Notes: generated by a model not told the origin, from the letters alone. DNA of 64,000 nucleotides from Cyanobium sp. AMD-g (GCF_024346395.1 NZ_JAGQCW010000003.1:124001-188000), one strand, 5' to 3'. Shown: positions 1 through 10,562, numbered from the stretch's first letter. Numbers and translations: made by a program.

Positions 1-1368
1 CTGTTCATCGGGCTGCACCTGATCCATGAGGTCACCAGCCCCCAGGCCTTCGCCGCCCTGGACGACCTGGGCCTGACCGTGCGTCATCCCGAGCGCACGG
101 TGGCCACGGTGGACCACATCGTGCCCACCACCTCCCAGGCCCGCCCGTTCGCCGACCCCCTGGCGGAGGCGATGCTGGCCACCCTGGAGGGCAACTGTGC
201 CCGCCACGGCATCACCCTCCATGGCCTGGGCAGCGGCCGGCAGGGGATCGTCCATGTGATCGCCCCGGAGCTGGGGCTCACCCAGCCCGGCATGACCGTG
301 GCCTGCGGCGATTCCCACACCTCCACCCACGGCGCCTTCGGTGCCATTGCCTTCGGCATCGGCACCAGCCAGGTGCGCGACGTGCTCGCCAGCCAGAGCC
401 TGGCGATGGGCAAGCTCAAGGTGCGCCGGATCCGGGTGGATGGGGCCCTGCAGAGCGGCGTCTACGCCAAGGACCTGGTGCTGCACGTGATCCGGACCCT
501 GGGGGTGAAGGGCGGTGTGGGCTACGCCTACGAGTTCGCCGGGCCGGCGATCGAGGCCCTCTCGATGGAGGAGCGGATGACGCTCTGCAACATGGCCATC
601 GAGGGCGGGGCGCGCTGCGGCTACGTCAACCCCGACGCCGTCACCTTCGCTTACCTCCAGGGGCGGCCCCATGCCCCCAGCGGCGACGCCTGGGAACGGG
701 CCGTGGCCTGGTGGAGCGCCCTCGCCTCCGGCCCCGACGCCGTCTTCGACGATGAGGTGGTGTTCGACGCCGCCACGATCGCGCCCACTGTCACCTGGGG
801 CATCACGCCGGGCCAGGCCATCGGCGTCGATGAAGCCGTGCCCACCCTCGAGCAGACCGACAGCGACGAGCGGCCGATCGCCGAGGAGGCCTACCGCTAC
901 ATGGATCTGCGCCCCGGGGCGCCGATCGAAGGCCTGCCGGTGGATGTCTGCTTCATCGGCAGCTGCACCAACGGTCGCCTCAGCGATCTGCGGGCCGCCG
1001 CCGCCGTGGCCCGTGGCCGTCACGTGGCCGCCGGCATCAAGGCCTTCGTGGTGCCGGGCAGTGAGCAGGTGGCGGCCGAGGCCGAGGCCGAGGGCCTCGA
1101 TGCGGTGTTCCGCGCCGCCGGCTTCGAGTGGCGCGAACCGGGCTGCTCGATGTGCCTGGCCATGAACCCCGACCGGCTCGAGGGGCGCCAGATCAGCGCC
1201 AGTTCCAGCAACCGCAACTTCAAGGGGCGCCAGGGGTCGGCCACCGGCCGCACCCTGCTGATGAGCCCCGCCATGGTGGCGGCGGCGGCCGTGAGCGGCC
1301 ATGTGGCCGACGTGCGCCGCCTCGTCGCCGCCCCGACGACCCCAGAGCCCGCCAGCACCCGAGCATGA
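1..1368 (+). CDS. leuC: 3-isopropylmalate dehydratase large subunit (5' end outside window)
   Basis: Large, iron-sulfur subunit of isopropylmalate isomerase, the second step of leucine synthesis. It works as a heterodimer with LeuD in the cytoplasm. The frame is open from base 1 and the first residues ([17 protein letters not shown]) are already inside the conserved N-terminus, so about 15-20 residues and the true start lie upstream; the GTG at 79 is internal. The [4Fe-4S] cysteine motifs are visible as [10 protein letters not shown] near base 950 and [11 protein letters not shown] near base 1140. The stop TGA overlaps the leuD ATG as ATGA, so the two are one operon and probably translationally coupled. 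Confidence 0.96.
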   Translation: MFIGLHLIHEVTSPQAFAALDDLGLTVRHPERTVATVDHIVPTTSQARPFADPLAEAMLATLEGNCARHGITLHGLGSGRQGIVHVIAPELGLTQPGMTVACGDSHTSTHGAFGAIAFGIGTSQVRDVLASQSLAMGKLKVRRIRVDGALQSGVYAKDLVLHVIRTLGVKGGVGYAYEFAGPAIEALSMEERMTLCNMAIEGGARCGYVNPDAVTFAYLQGRPHAPSGDAWERAVAWWSALASGPDAVFDDEVVFDAATIAPTVTWGITPGQAIGVDEAVPTLEQTDSDERPIAEEAYRYMDLRPGAPIEGLPVDVCFIGSCTNGRLSDLRAAAAVARGRHVAAGIKAFVVPGSEQVAAEAEAEGLDAVFRAAGFEWREPGCSMCLAMNPDRLEGRQISASSSNRNFKGRQGSATGRTLLMSPAMVAAAAVSGHVADVRRLVAAPTTPEPASTRA

Positions 1369-1997
1369 GCGCCACCCCTTTTCCGGCCGGCCCGATTCAG
1401 CGCTACGCAGGCCGCGCCGTCGTCGTGACCGGCGACGACATCGACACCGACCGGATCATCCCGGCCCGCTACCTGAAGTGCGTCACCTTCGACGGTCTGG
1501 CGGAGGGCGTCTTCGCCGATGACCGCAGCGAGTTGGCGGGCGATCATCCCTTCGACCGGGCCGAGAACCAGGGCGCCGCGATTCTCGTGGTGAACCGCAA
1601 CTTCGGCTGCGGCTCCAGCCGCGAGCACGCCCCCCAGGCACTGATGCGCTGGGGTCTGCGGGCGGTGATCGGCGAAAGCTTTGCCGAGATCTTCTTCGGC
1701 AACTGCCTGGCCCTGGGAATCCCCTGTCTCAGCGCAGACCACGACGCCGTGCTGGCCCTGCAGGCCGCCATTGCTGCCCATCCCGGCGCCGTTCTCCAGC
1801 TCGATCTGGAGCCACCCAAGGTGACCCTCGAGGCCGGCAGCGAGGTTCTGGAATGGCCGCTGACCCTGGCGGCCGGCCCGCGCCGCATGCTGGTGAGCGG
1901 CGAATGGAACGGCACTGCCCAGCTGGTGGCCCATGACGCCGAACTGCGGGCCATCGCCAGCCGGCTTCCCTACCTGAACGCGTTCGCGGCGGCCTAG
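1365..1997 (+). CDS. leuD: 3-isopropylmalate dehydratase small subunit
   Basis: Small subunit of isopropylmalate isomerase and partner of LeuC; it carries the swivelling domain over the active site. It is 210 residues, normal for the family. It shows the [16 protein letters not shown] segment near the N-terminus and [12 protein letters not shown], the signature of the aconitase swivel domain. The ATG at 1365 overlaps the leuC stop, which fixes the start. The stop TAG at 1995-1997 shares a CTAG palindrome with the stop of the convergent gene on the other strand, so the two coding regions overlap by 4 bases. Confidence 0.95.
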   Translation: MSATPFPAGPIQRYAGRAVVVTGDDIDTDRIIPARYLKCVTFDGLAEGVFADDRSELAGDHPFDRAENQGAAILVVNRNFGCGSSREHAPQALMRWGLRAVIGESFAEIFFGNCLALGIPCLSADHDAVLALQAAIAAHPGAVLQLDLEPPKVTLEAGSEVLEWPLTLAAGPRRMLVSGEWNGTAQLVAHDAELRAIASRLPYLNAFAAA

Positions 1998-4900
1998 AAG
2001 GGCCGCTGCAGGGCCCCCTGGGTGGGGTGGTAAGGGATGAAGGGGGTGCCGGGACCCTTGAAGTTGAAATCGTTGAGGCGCAGCCGAATGCCGCCCAGCC
2101 CGTCGTAGGGGCTGTAGTACACGCCGATGTCGTAGGAGCGCCGCTGCCAGCGCAGCTCCAGGTAGGAGTTGGTGACGTCGCCGTAGAACCCGGAACTGGG
2201 ATCCACGTTGAAGCCGATGCCGCCGCTGAAGACCAGCGGGCCCACGATCTGCTGGGTCAGGCCGATGCCGACCGTGCCCAGGTCGACGGCCCGGTCGAAG
2301 TTGAGCGGGCTCTGGCCCTGGCGCAGGGTGATGCCACCGGTGATGGTCAGTTCGGTGTAATCGAGGAAGGGCTTCTCGAAACGGCCCAGGGTGAGGGTGG
2401 GCCCCCCGGAGAGGCCGATCGTGTTCTGGTTGGTGCCGTCGCTGAAGTAGGCCACCACCCCGAGCAGGTTGGCGTTGAAGCGCAGCCCCGGAACGATCGG
2501 CACCGGTGAATTGGCCAGGGAGACCACCGGCGGACTGGTGGTGGGCTTGCCGGTCCAGAGCGGGTAGGAGAAGTTGAAGGAGCCGATGGCGTTGGCGCGC
2601 CACACATCAAGCAGATCGGTGCCGGTGGTGGGGTTGGCCTGGAAGTTGCCCACCCCCATACGCCAGTAGTAGCTGCGGCTCAACTTGCCCCAGCTGGGCA
2701 GGTTTTCCTGCTTCTCCAACGAGACGCCGTAGGCGGAATAGACGTCCTGCTCGCCGAGGGAACCGTTCCAGGTGCGGAAGCGGTAGGCCCCGAACAGGCG
2801 GAAGGTGCTGATGCCCAGCACGGGCAGCTTCACCACCCGGGCCAGGTCGCCGAAGCTGCGGGTGCCATCGGCGATGTTGTCGGGATTGAACGTGGAGATC
2901 GAGAGGCGGGCATCGGCGTTGAAACCCAGCAACGGCCCGGTGAGACGCGCATCCAGACCGAAGTAGTCGCCGGCCTTGGCCGGCTGCTCGACGATGTTGG
3001 TGGAGCCGGCCGGCGATCCGGGCAGGGGGTAGGCGTCGGTGTTGCCGTTGTAGAGGCGCTGGACCATCACCTGCGGCTGCAGGTTGAGGAGCCCCTTCTC
3101 GCCGATCTTGATCGGGATGTTGTAGCCGAGGAAGAAGCCGTCCCGGTCCTCCCGGTCGTTGCCGATCACCAGCGGATTGCTCACCTCCTCCTTTTTCTCG
3201 ATACGGCGCTGGCGCGCCACCCGGATCGGCAGACGATCCTCCAGCCGCAGCGTGTTGCGGCGCGCCTTCACCAGGGTGTCGCCGTTGGGCAGCAGGGTGA
3301 TGACCACCTTCTCCGAATCCATCCACGACTGGGCCGGCGTGAACGGGTCGTTGGTGAAGCCCACCCGATCGCCCGAGAGGGTGTTGGGGGTGAGCTTGAG
3401 GCGCCGGGCCTGGATGCGCCAGCGGCTCACGGTGCCCTTGATCAGCTCCTGGTTGCTGACGGTGGTCTGGTCCTTGAGCTGTTCGGGGCGGGTGGTGCCG
3501 AAATCGTTGGCCGTGTCCGGGGTGGTGAACTGGCTCGGGAAGCCGAAGCGACGCTCGGCCTTGAGGCTGCGCTCGAAGGTCACGTTCTCGACCCGCTGGG
3601 GGATCCGGGCGATGGCCTCGCGCCGCCGCCGCTCCTGATACCGGGCGTTACGCCACACGCCCCCCTGGTTGGGGGGTGCTGCCTGAGGCGGCGGCGGGGC
3701 GGACTGGCCGCTGGTGCCGGTCCAGCCGGGCCCCATCGTCACCTGCTCAAGCTGCTGGGCCAGCCCATCGGGCTGTTCGCTGGCCAGGGGCGGGGCGTCC
3801 GGGCAGCCCTGGGCGGGGGGCACCGGCATCGGCTGGCTGGCGATCTTGTCGGTGCCGAAGCGGTAGCGCAGGCCCACCAGATAGGCGTTGCTGCCTTCGC
3901 TGACGCCGCTGAAGGTGCCGTAGGCGCCGGAGCGGTGGTGGATGCGGCCGACGGCCGACCAGCGGGGGGTGACCAGCGCCTCCACCTCGAAGGCCAGGTA
4001 GTTGAGCAGGCGCGCCGAGTTCTGGCGGAAGGTCTGCTCGTAGTTGCTCTTGGCGGTGGTGACGCTGAGGCCCTCCACGAAGAAGACGTTGAGCCAGGGC
4101 CGCAGCCACAGGCGCAGACCCAGGCCACCGGTGAATTCGCCGAAGTTCTGGGCGGGGGTGTCGGCGAAGGGGATCAGCTGGTTGAAGCCGCCCCCCGGCT
4201 GGGCATTGGCCCGGTGCCCCAGCAGGTTGGCATCGAACTCCAGCGACAGCGGACCTGCCTGGAACAGGCGGCGCTGCATCCCGATCCCCCCCACATATTC
4301 GGGCCGGAAGCGGCCGCTGAAGGTGAAGGTGTCGCCGAATTCACCGGCATACATCTGGCCGGCCCAGGTGGTGACGGCCCAGGGATAGGGCTGCCACTGC
4401 GGCACGGCCGGGTAGGACGGCGTGCAGCTGATCGGCTCCGGCGGCGGCAGGGGCGTGGATGCGGCCTGCTCGAGGTTGAAGTCTTCTTTGGTGCTGTCCA
4501 GATCAATGACGCCGTAGACGTCGTCGATTTCCCCCACCCCCTCCAGCAGGGCGTAGCGGAGGCGGCTGCCCTGCAGGTACTGCTGGCCGCGCTGGAAGCG
4601 CACGTTGCCCACCGCCAGGAGGGTGCGGGTGCTGGCCTCGAACTCCAGCCGGTCGGCCAGCAGGCGGCCGCCGGCGAGGCGGGCCATGACACTGCCGGTG
4701 GCGACGAAGCGCTGCAGCTGGCTGTCGTAGCCCTGCTGGTTGGCGGTCAGCTCCAGCTCCAGGGGCACCGTGTCGCTGGCAGTGGCCGGGTCGACGTCCG
4801 GCGCCGATGTGGCCGTGGGTGCTGGGGCGGGGACTGCTGGTTCGGCTGGGGGCGCGACCCCGGCTCGCGGTGCAGGTTGCGGCTGGCTTGGCGGTTCGCT

Positions 4901-5116
4901 CTGCGGCTCGTCGTCGAAGGGGTTGGCCGTGGTGGGTGCGGCCGTCGCTGGCGTGATCTGTGCCAGGGCGGCCTGGAGCCTGGAGGGTGCCTCCGGCCGT
5001 GCCTGGGCTGGGGCGGCCGTCATCGCCAGCACACCACAGAGGCCCAGCCACAGGCCCATCCCAGGGGTCAGGCCTTCAGGGGCCTGGCGACGTCCCGAGC
5101 GGGGATGGAGCACCAC
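1994..5116 (-). CDS. LptD-like outer-membrane protein (DUF3769 family)
   Basis: A 1040-residue protein resembling the cyanobacterial DUF3769 proteins, regarded as counterparts of the LPS-assembly protein LptD/OstA. An N-terminal hydrophobic stretch ending in AAPAQA (about residues 20-39) looks like a signal peptide, then a Pro/Ala-rich linker. Around residues 120-200 is an OstA/LptA-like segment (RFVATGSVMARLAGGRLLAD). The long remainder is rich in alternating aromatic and small residues typical of a beta-barrel, and the last residue is Phe, as in many outer-membrane proteins. The role, inserting LPS into the outer membrane, is inferred from the family. ATG at 5059 is an alternative start. 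psbI lies upstream on the same strand. Confidence 0.8.
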   Translation of the reverse strand: MVLHPRSGRRQAPEGLTPGMGLWLGLCGVLAMTAAPAQARPEAPSRLQAALAQITPATAAPTTANPFDDEPQSEPPSQPQPAPRAGVAPPAEPAVPAPAPTATSAPDVDPATASDTVPLELELTANQQGYDSQLQRFVATGSVMARLAGGRLLADRLEFEASTRTLLAVGNVRFQRGQQYLQGSRLRYALLEGVGEIDDVYGVIDLDSTKEDFNLEQAASTPLPPPEPISCTPSYPAVPQWQPYPWAVTTWAGQMYAGEFGDTFTFSGRFRPEYVGGIGMQRRLFQAGPLSLEFDANLLGHRANAQPGGGFNQLIPFADTPAQNFGEFTGGLGLRLWLRPWLNVFFVEGLSVTTAKSNYEQTFRQNSARLLNYLAFEVEALVTPRWSAVGRIHHRSGAYGTFSGVSEGSNAYLVGLRYRFGTDKIASQPMPVPPAQGCPDAPPLASEQPDGLAQQLEQVTMGPGWTGTSGQSAPPPPQAAPPNQGGVWRNARYQERRRREAIARIPQRVENVTFERSLKAERRFGFPSQFTTPDTANDFGTTRPEQLKDQTTVSNQELIKGTVSRWRIQARRLKLTPNTLSGDRVGFTNDPFTPAQSWMDSEKVVITLLPNGDTLVKARRNTLRLEDRLPIRVARQRRIEKKEEVSNPLVIGNDREDRDGFFLGYNIPIKIGEKGLLNLQPQVMVQRLYNGNTDAYPLPGSPAGSTNIVEQPAKAGDYFGLDARLTGPLLGFNADARLSISTFNPDNIADGTRSFGDLARVVKLPVLGISTFRLFGAYRFRTWNGSLGEQDVYSAYGVSLEKQENLPSWGKLSRSYYWRMGVGNFQANPTTGTDLLDVWRANAIGSFNFSYPLWTGKPTTSPPVVSLANSPVPIVPGLRFNANLLGVVAYFSDGTNQNTIGLSGGPTLTLGRFEKPFLDYTELTITGGITLRQGQSPLNFDRAVDLGTVGIGLTQQIVGPLVFSGGIGFNVDPSSGFYGDVTNSYLELRWQRRSYDIGVYYSPYDGLGGIRLRLNDFNFKGPGTPFIPYHPTQGALQRPF

Positions 5117-5231
5117 AGGTAGCGGATGGGCGGCAAGGTCGCGGCCGATCCTGCCATGGGAGTTCGGGGGCTGGCCCCCGCAGCGGTCCGGTTGTCGGGA
5201 CGGGTGGCGGGTGGCGACGCCGCGAAAGGGA

Positions 5232-5351
5232 TCAGTCCTCCAGGTCCTTGCGGCTGGGGGAGCGGGTGGGATCGCTGGCCAGGAAGCCGAAGACGAAGAT
5301 CCCGATGAAGAAGAAGACGACGGAGTAAACCGAGATCTTGAGAGCGAGCAT
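5232..5351 (-). CDS. psbI: Photosystem II reaction centre protein I
   Basis: A 39-residue single-span thylakoid protein of the photosystem II core, sitting beside D1 and CP43. The translation begins [19 protein letters not shown], continues through [10 protein letters not shown] and ends RKDLED, matching PsbI almost throughout. One membrane helix covers about residues 7-25. It lies 115 bases upstream of the LptD-like gene on the same strand and is divergent from the alpha-mannosidase, with 162 bases between them. Confidence 0.97.
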   Translation of the reverse strand: MLALKISVYSVVFFFIGIFVFGFLASDPTRSPSRKDLED

Positions 5352-5513
5352 GGTCTGTCCGGCGGGTGACAGGGAGTGACGGGCGCCGGTACGGGTCTCG
5401 ATGACCCCTCGGCAGCCGCATCATCTTATGGGTGGTGGTTGGCCATCCAGCCTGTCCAATGCCGTTTGGCAGGGGCAACCGGCTTCGATTGAAACGTTTC
5501 GGTCACGTTCCCC

Positions 5514-8447
5514 ATGCTTCGGCCCCTGGATCTCCAACCGCTCTGGCAGGGCCTCCAGCCCGGGGGCGGCAGGGCTCCGGCCCTGGGGGAGGCGTGGGGA
5601 CGCACCCACCGACCCGACTGGGCGGCCCGGGGCCTGATCATCTGGCCGCGGGGCGGCCAGTGGCGTCAGCTGCAGCTGCGCTGCTGCTGCCCGGAGCCCT
5701 GGCGGCCCCAGGCGGTGGACGCCAGGGCCCGGCTGGTGTTGCGCTGGTGGGCCGACCGGGCCGAGCTGTGGGTCGATGGACAGCGGGTTCACAGTGGTGA
5801 TCTGTTCGACACCGCCTGCCGCTGGACCCTGCCCGAGCGCTGGTGGCAGGGGGAGCCCCTGGATCTGGAGCTGCGGTTGCGCAGCCCGGTGCACGATGAC
5901 GGCGCCCTGATGACCAGCCGGATCGAGCTCGAGCCGCTCGATCCGGCCGATCCCCAGGGCCTGCTGGCGGCCACCGCCAGCGAGCTGCGCGAGCTGCGCC
6001 GCGCCCATGGCCATGGGGAGGCCCCGGGGGAGGGGCTGCTGCAGGTGCTGGGCCACGCCCACCTCGACCTGGCCTGGCTGTGGCCGGTGGCCGACACCTG
6101 GCAGGCGGCGGAGCGCACCTTCGCTTCCGCCCTCGATCTGATGGAGCGCTTCGGCTCACTCCACTTCGGCCATTCCACCCCGGCCCTCTACGCCTGGCTG
6201 GAGCGCCACCGGCCGACCCTGTTCGCCCGGGTGCGCCGGGCCATGGCGGCGGGCCGCTTCGAACCCCTCAACGGTCCGTGGGTGGAGAGCGACTGCGTGC
6301 TGCTCTCCACCTGCTCGCTGCTGCGCCAGTTTCAGGAGGGCCAGGCCTACAGCCTGCGCACCTTCCCGGAGTGGAGCCACCGGCTCGCCTGGCTGCCGGA
6401 CAGCTTCGGCTTCGCGGCCGGCCTGCCGGCGCTGGCGGCCGCCACCGGCGTGCGCTGGATCTGCACCCACAAGCTGGCCTGGAACGCCACCAACCCCTTC
6501 CCCCACCGGCTGTTTCGCTGGCGCAGCCGCTGTGGTGCCGAGGTGCTGGCCCTGATGACGGCGCCGATCGGCACCGACGGCGATCCGGTGGCGATGGAGC
6601 GCTACCGGTTGCAGTGGCAGCAGGTCAGCGGCTGCGCCGACGCCCTGTGGCTGCCCGGGGTGGGCGACCACGGCGGCGGACCGACCGCCGAGATGCTGGA
6701 GCAGCTGGCGCTCTGGCAGGGCCAGCCCGTGGCCGCCGGCCAGCGCCACGGCAGTCTGCGGGCCTACCTGGAGCCGCTGGAGTCCCTGGCGGGCCAGCTG
6801 CCGGTGTGGCGCGACGAGCTCTACCTGGAGCTGCACCGGGGCTGCGCCACCAGCCGCCCGGACCAGAAGCGCCACAACCGCACCCTGGAGCGACTGCTGC
6901 GGGAGGCGGATCTGGCCGCGGCGCTGTTCGCTCAGCCGGCCGAGGCCGCTGACGACGACTGGCGCAGCCTGCTGTTCCAGCAGTTCCACGACATCCTGCC
7001 GGGCACCTCGATCCCGGAGGTGTTCGAGCAGGCCGAACCCCAGTGGCGCGCCGCCCGCCGCCGGGCCGCGCGGCGCCGCGACCGGGCCCTGGGACGGGGC
7101 CTGGCCGGGGGGGCGCCAGCCGGGACTGGGAACGCCTGGTGCGCGGTCCAGCTCCAGCCGCTGCCGGCCCGGCCCCGCACCCTGCGGCTGCCGGCCGGCG
7201 ACTGGTGGCTGGCAGGGGCGCAGGGCGAACAGCGCTTGATCGGGCAGCCGGCTCCCGGCGGCGGCCAGTGGCTGCAGATCCCCGGCCTCGATGGGGTGGG
7301 GGTGCAACACCTGCGGCGCCAGGGCAGTGGCGCGCAGGCCTGGCCCGTGGAGGCGGAGGTGCGGCTGGAGCGGGCCGAGGGCGGCGGGCCGGAGCACTGG
7401 CGCCTGGGCAACGGTCTGGTGTCGGCGCTGATCGGCCCGGCGGGGGTGGAGCAGGTGTTTGATGCGGCCGGCACGCCCCAGCTGGCGGGGCCGCTGGCCT
7501 GGTGCCGCTGGCGTGACCGGGGGGAGTTCTGGGATGCCTGGGACCTGGCCGCCGACTACCGCCAGCACCCGCTGGCGTGGCGCTGGCAGGGGGCGCCCCA
7601 ATGGCTGGAGACGGGGCCGCTGTGTGGCCGCTTTGTCTGGCGCGGCCGCTGCGGCGAGAGTCCCGTGCGTCTGGATGGCCGCCTGCTGGCGGGCAGCCCC
7701 TGGCTGGAGCTGGTGCTGAGCACCCAGTGGCAGCAGCGCCATGAGCTGCTGCGGCTGGAGATTCCCCTGGCCGCGCCGGCCTGCCGCTGGGCGGCCGACA
7801 CCTCCGGCGGGGTGATCGAGCGGCCGGCCACGGCCCGCACGGCCCGGGAGCGGGCCCGCTGGGAGGTGAGCGCCATCAGCTGGCTGGCCTCGGTGGGGCC
7901 GGGCCGCGGCGATGGCCTGGCGGTGCTGCTGGATGGCCCCCAGGGGGTGTCGGCGACCGCCGAGCGCCTGGGGGTGTCGCTGCTGCGGGGCCCCACCTGG
8001 CCCGATCCCGGCGCCGACAACGGCTGGCAGCGGCAGCGCCTGGCCCTGCTGCCCTGCCCCGGGGGCTGGCGGGCAGCGGCTGCGCCCCAGCAGGCCACCC
8101 GGCTGCGGGAGCCGCTCTGGTGCCGGCCGGTGGCAACGGCGGGGAGCTCAGCCGTGGCGGCCGAAACGCTCTTTCCTTCGCTCGGCGACGATCTGCAGCT
8201 GGTGGCCCTGCGGCCGCTGGCGGCGACAGATGGCCAGGGGGGGGCTGGGCAGGCGCTGCTCAGCGTCCAGAACCTCGGTCCCTGCCGGCGCCGCCTCTGG
8301 ATCGGCCCCGACTGGACCGTGCTGGAGCGCTGCGACGGCCTGGGCCACAGGTTGGCGGACGGGGGTGGCGGCGATCCGCTGCAGCTGAGGCCCTGGCAAC
8401 TGGGGCACTGGACGCTGCAGAAGGTCGTGGCGGCTCAGTCGTCGTGA
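5514..8447 (+). CDS. Alpha-mannosidase, glycoside hydrolase family 38
   Basis: A 977-residue GH38 enzyme that should hydrolyse alpha-linked mannose from glycans. Catalytic landmarks are present: the zinc motif [13 protein letters not shown] at about residue 178, the nucleophile motif [10 protein letters not shown] at about residue 290, and [13 protein letters not shown] in the central helical region. Length and order (N-terminal beta domain, catalytic barrel, helical bundle, C-terminal beta-sandwiches) fit the family. No signal peptide is visible, so it is probably cytoplasmic, perhaps for glycan or compatible-solute turnover. The ATG at 5514 is the first good start. Its last 13 bases overlap the end of psbN on the other strand. 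Confidence 0.9.
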   Translation: MLRPLDLQPLWQGLQPGGGRAPALGEAWGRTHRPDWAARGLIIWPRGGQWRQLQLRCCCPEPWRPQAVDARARLVLRWWADRAELWVDGQRVHSGDLFDTACRWTLPERWWQGEPLDLELRLRSPVHDDGALMTSRIELEPLDPADPQGLLAATASELRELRRAHGHGEAPGEGLLQVLGHAHLDLAWLWPVADTWQAAERTFASALDLMERFGSLHFGHSTPALYAWLERHRPTLFARVRRAMAAGRFEPLNGPWVESDCVLLSTCSLLRQFQEGQAYSLRTFPEWSHRLAWLPDSFGFAAGLPALAAATGVRWICTHKLAWNATNPFPHRLFRWRSRCGAEVLALMTAPIGTDGDPVAMERYRLQWQQVSGCADALWLPGVGDHGGGPTAEMLEQLALWQGQPVAAGQRHGSLRAYLEPLESLAGQLPVWRDELYLELHRGCATSRPDQKRHNRTLERLLREADLAAALFAQPAEAADDDWRSLLFQQFHDILPGTSIPEVFEQAEPQWRAARRRAARRRDRALGRGLAGGAPAGTGNAWCAVQLQPLPARPRTLRLPAGDWWLAGAQGEQRLIGQPAPGGGQWLQIPGLDGVGVQHLRRQGSGAQAWPVEAEVRLERAEGGGPEHWRLGNGLVSALIGPAGVEQVFDAAGTPQLAGPLAWCRWRDRGEFWDAWDLAADYRQHPLAWRWQGAPQWLETGPLCGRFVWRGRCGESPVRLDGRLLAGSPWLELVLSTQWQQRHELLRLEIPLAAPACRWAADTSGGVIERPATARTARERARWEVSAISWLASVGPGRGDGLAVLLDGPQGVSATAERLGVSLLRGPTWPDPGADNGWQRQRLALLPCPGGWRAAAAPQQATRLREPLWCRPVATAGSSAVAAETLFPSLGDDLQLVALRPLAATDGQGGAGQALLSVQNLGPCRRRLWIGPDWTVLERCDGLGHRLADGGGGDPLQLRPWQLGHWTLQKVVAAQSS

Positions 8448-8584
8448 TCGTCGAAGGGATCGGTGAGGCCCTTGGACGGGGGGCCGAAGGCGGTGTACAC
8501 GCCGAAACCGGTGAGGGCCAGGAGCACGGCGAGCACCGCGAGGGCCACGGAGAGGGCGGGGGAGGTGCTGGCGGCGGGATCCAT
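8435..8584 (-). CDS. psbN: Photosystem II assembly protein PsbN
   Basis: A 49-residue membrane protein beginning [20 protein letters not shown] and ending DPFDDHDD, with the conserved [17 protein letters not shown] segment of PsbN. One membrane helix lies at about residues 10-30. In plants PsbN helps assemble the photosystem II reaction centre rather than staying in it. The gene is divergent from psbH with 127 bases between them, the usual cyanobacterial and chloroplast arrangement. Confidence 0.96.
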   Translation of the reverse strand: MDPAASTSPALSVALAVLAVLLALTGFGVYTAFGPPSKGLTDPFDDHDD

Positions 8585-8711
8585 GGGGGACTCTCAGGCG
8601 GGGCAGGGGGCGCGGGACTTCCGTCACAACTCTCGACAGCCCATCTCGGTGTGGCCGGCGAGACCCTTACAGTAAGCACCGCGATCCCGTGCCCGAGAGG
8701 TCCGAGCTGCC

Positions 8712-8912
8712 ATGGCCCAACGCACCCGTCTGGGAAACCTGCTGCGCCCCCTGAATTCCGAGTACGGAAAGGTGGTGCCCGGCTGGGGGACCACCCCCGT
8801 GATGGGCGTGTTCATGCTGCTCTTCCTGGTGTTCCTGCTGGTGATCCTGCAGCTGTACAACAAGTCCCTCCTGCTCGAGGGCATCAACGTCAACTGGAAC
8901 GGCGTCGGCTGA
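8712..8912 (+). CDS. psbH: Photosystem II protein H
   Basis: A 66-residue single-span photosystem II subunit that stabilises the core near CP47 and the quinone side. The translation [19 protein letters not shown] followed by [14 protein letters not shown] is typical PsbH; the membrane helix is at about residues 30-50. A TACAGT at 8668-8673 is a plausible -10 element. tatA follows 19 bases after the stop, so psbH, tatA and perhaps pth may be cotranscribed. Confidence 0.97.
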   Translation: MAQRTRLGNLLRPLNSEYGKVVPGWGTTPVMGVFMLLFLVFLLVILQLYNKSLLLEGINVNWNGVG

Positions 8913-8931
8913 TTCCTCTCGCCCCCTGCCC

Positions 8932-9222
8932 ATGAACATCTTCGGCATCGGTCTGCCCGAGATGGCGGTCATCGCCGCCATCGGACTGCTGGTCTTCGGA
9001 CCCAAGCGCCTGCCCGAGCTCGGCAAGACCCTGGGGCGCACCCTGCGCGGCTTCCAGTCGGCCTCGCAGGAGTTCGAGAAGGAATTCCGCACGGCCGTGG
9101 GCACGGAGCAGCCCATCGACATCTCCGGCCCACCTGCCGCCATCACGCCCGCTGCCGAGCCGCCCGTTCAGGCGGCGGTGGTCGAGGAGAGCGCCACACC
9201 CTCCAACGGCCCCGCCAGCTGA
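8932..9222 (+). CDS. tatA: Twin-arginine translocase TatA/Hcf106-type subunit
   Basis: A 96-residue protein with the TatA/E plan: an N-terminal membrane helix (IGLPEMAVIAAIGLLVFGPK), the FGPKRLPELGKTLG hinge and amphipathic helix, and a polar tail. TatA oligomers form the passage for folded Tat substrates in the plasma and thylakoid membranes. The dienelactone hydrolase at 46743-47603 has a possible Tat signal and could be a substrate. The gene lies between psbH and pth in the same direction. Confidence 0.93.
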   Translation: MNIFGIGLPEMAVIAAIGLLVFGPKRLPELGKTLGRTLRGFQSASQEFEKEFRTAVGTEQPIDISGPPAAITPAAEPPVQAAVVEESATPSNGPAS

Positions 9223-9235
9223 GGACGGCCACCCG

Positions 9236-9844
9236 TTGGATCTGCAACTGCTGGTGGGCCTGGGCAATCCCGGCCCCCGCTACGCCGACACCCGCCACAA
9301 CGTCGGCTTCATGGTGCTGGAGCGGCTGGCCAGTTCCGGTGGCGCCAGCTTCCGCAACCAGGGCCGCCTGCACGGGCTGCTGGCCGAGGTGGGCCAGGGG
9401 GACAGGCGGCTACGGCTGCTGATGCCCCAGACGTTCATGAACGACAGCGGCCGCTCGATCCGCGCCGCCCTCGACTGGTTCCGGCTCGATCCCGCCCAGA
9501 TGCTGGTGCTGGTGGACGACATGGACCTGCCCCTGGGGCGCCTGCGGGTGCGGGCCGCCGGCGGCGCCGGCGGCCACAACGGCCTGCGCAGCACCATCGC
9601 CCACCTGGGCAGCGAGTCCTTCGCCCGGCTGCGGATCGGCATCGGCGCCCCCGGCGAGACGCCCGAGGAGCGGCGGGCCCGCACGGTGTCGCACGTGCTG
9701 GGCAAGTTCTCCGCCGCCGACCGGCCGGTGCTGGAGACGGTGCTGCAGGAGGTGGAAGCCGGCATCGACCTGATCCGGCGGGTGGGGCTGGAGAAGGCGG
9801 CCAACCGCTTGAACAGTTTTCGCGCCGATCCGCCGCCATCCTGA
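9236..9844 (+). CDS. pth: Peptidyl-tRNA hydrolase
   Basis: Releases peptides from peptidyl-tRNA that has fallen off ribosomes. The 202-residue translation has LLVGLGNPGPRYADTRHNVG with the catalytic His, MPQTFMNDSGRS, and VDDMDLPLGRLRVR, all standard for bacterial Pth. The start chosen is a TTG at 9236, which gives the usual short leader before the LVGLGNPG strand; no ATG or GTG fits better. The gap to tatA is 13 bases. Confidence 0.94.
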   Translation: MDLQLLVGLGNPGPRYADTRHNVGFMVLERLASSGGASFRNQGRLHGLLAEVGQGDRRLRLLMPQTFMNDSGRSIRAALDWFRLDPAQMLVLVDDMDLPLGRLRVRAAGGAGGHNGLRSTIAHLGSESFARLRIGIGAPGETPEERRARTVSHVLGKFSAADRPVLETVLQEVEAGIDLIRRVGLEKAANRLNSFRADPPPS

Positions 9845-9898
9845 GAGCATCGATCGAGACAGGCGGCGTCCCCGCCCCGCCCCCGCTACCCGCCTCCC

Positions 9899-10156
9899 GT
9901 GAGCCGCCTTCCCGCCACCACCGCGCAGCTGCGGGTGCTGCGCCAGAGCTTCAGCCCCTGCCTGCTGGAGGGGGAGATCAGCGCCGGCAGCTTCCAGTGG
10001 CGCTTCCGCTGGGCGTTCGACCGGGGCGAGCTGCAGGTGGAGCCCTCCCTGGGCCGCGCCCTGATCCAGGACGCGCTGCTGCGCTTCCTGCTCAAGGCCG
10101 ACTACCAGCTCGAACCCGGCGGCGACTACGTGTTCACGGTGCGGGCGTCGTTCTGA
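9899..10156 (+). CDS. DUF3146-like small cyanobacterial protein
   Basis: An 85-residue soluble protein of unknown function, starting at GTG 9899. I recognise it tentatively as the cyanobacterial DUF3146 family from the pattern EGEISAGSFQWRFRW, then LGRALIQDALLRFL, then DYQLEPGGDYVFTVRA. It follows pth on the same strand by 54 bases, and its last 23 bases overlap the end of the convergent RNase H-fold gene. Confidence 0.7.
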   Translation: MSRLPATTAQLRVLRQSFSPCLLEGEISAGSFQWRFRWAFDRGELQVEPSLGRALIQDALLRFLLKADYQLEPGGDYVFTVRASF

Positions 10157-10562
10157 GCAGCTCCCGCCCCAGCCGGCGCTCCAGCAGCAGCTGGGCCACC
10201 ACGTCGTCCCAGTCGCGGGGGGGCTGGCGCAGGCCAAGGGGCAGGAGCCGCCGCCAGCCGCGGGCGGGGAACAGCTCCCAGTAGCGGCGCCGCGCCGCCA
10301 GGGTGGTGCCGCGCTCATCCACCAGCTCCACCGCCAGCAGCGGCTCCAGGCGCCGCATCCAGGGGCCGCTGCCGGTGCCGTCGCCGATCACCACGGCCGC
10401 CAGGGCCTGGTGGCGGTGCCAGTCCTGCAGGCGCTGCCAGGCCGCTTCGGGGGGCAGCACCAGGGCCTGGCGGATCTCCAGGCGCTCGGGGTCGGTGAGC
10501 ACCAGGCCGCATTTGCTGCGGCCGGGATCGAGTCCGGCCAGGGGGCCAGGGCCTGCCGTCAT
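10134..10562 (-). CDS. RuvX/YqgF-like RNase H-fold nuclease
   Basis: A 142-residue protein with an RNase H-like fold of the YqgF/RuvX type: LAGLDPGRSKCGLVLTD carries the first acidic residue of the active site, AAVVIGDGTGSG follows as a second strand, and VDERGTTLAARRRYWE carries the later acidic site. Members are called pre-16S rRNA nucleases or resolvases; the substrate here is not known. Its ATG overlaps the stop of the DUF3084 gene (ATGA), so the two form an operon. Confidence 0.75.
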   Translation of the reverse strand: MTAGPGPLAGLDPGRSKCGLVLTDPERLEIRQALVLPPEAAWQRLQDWHRHQALAAVVIGDGTGSGPWMRRLEPLLAVELVDERGTTLAARRRYWELFPARGWRRLLPLGLRQPPRDWDDVVAQLLLERRLGRELLRTTPAP

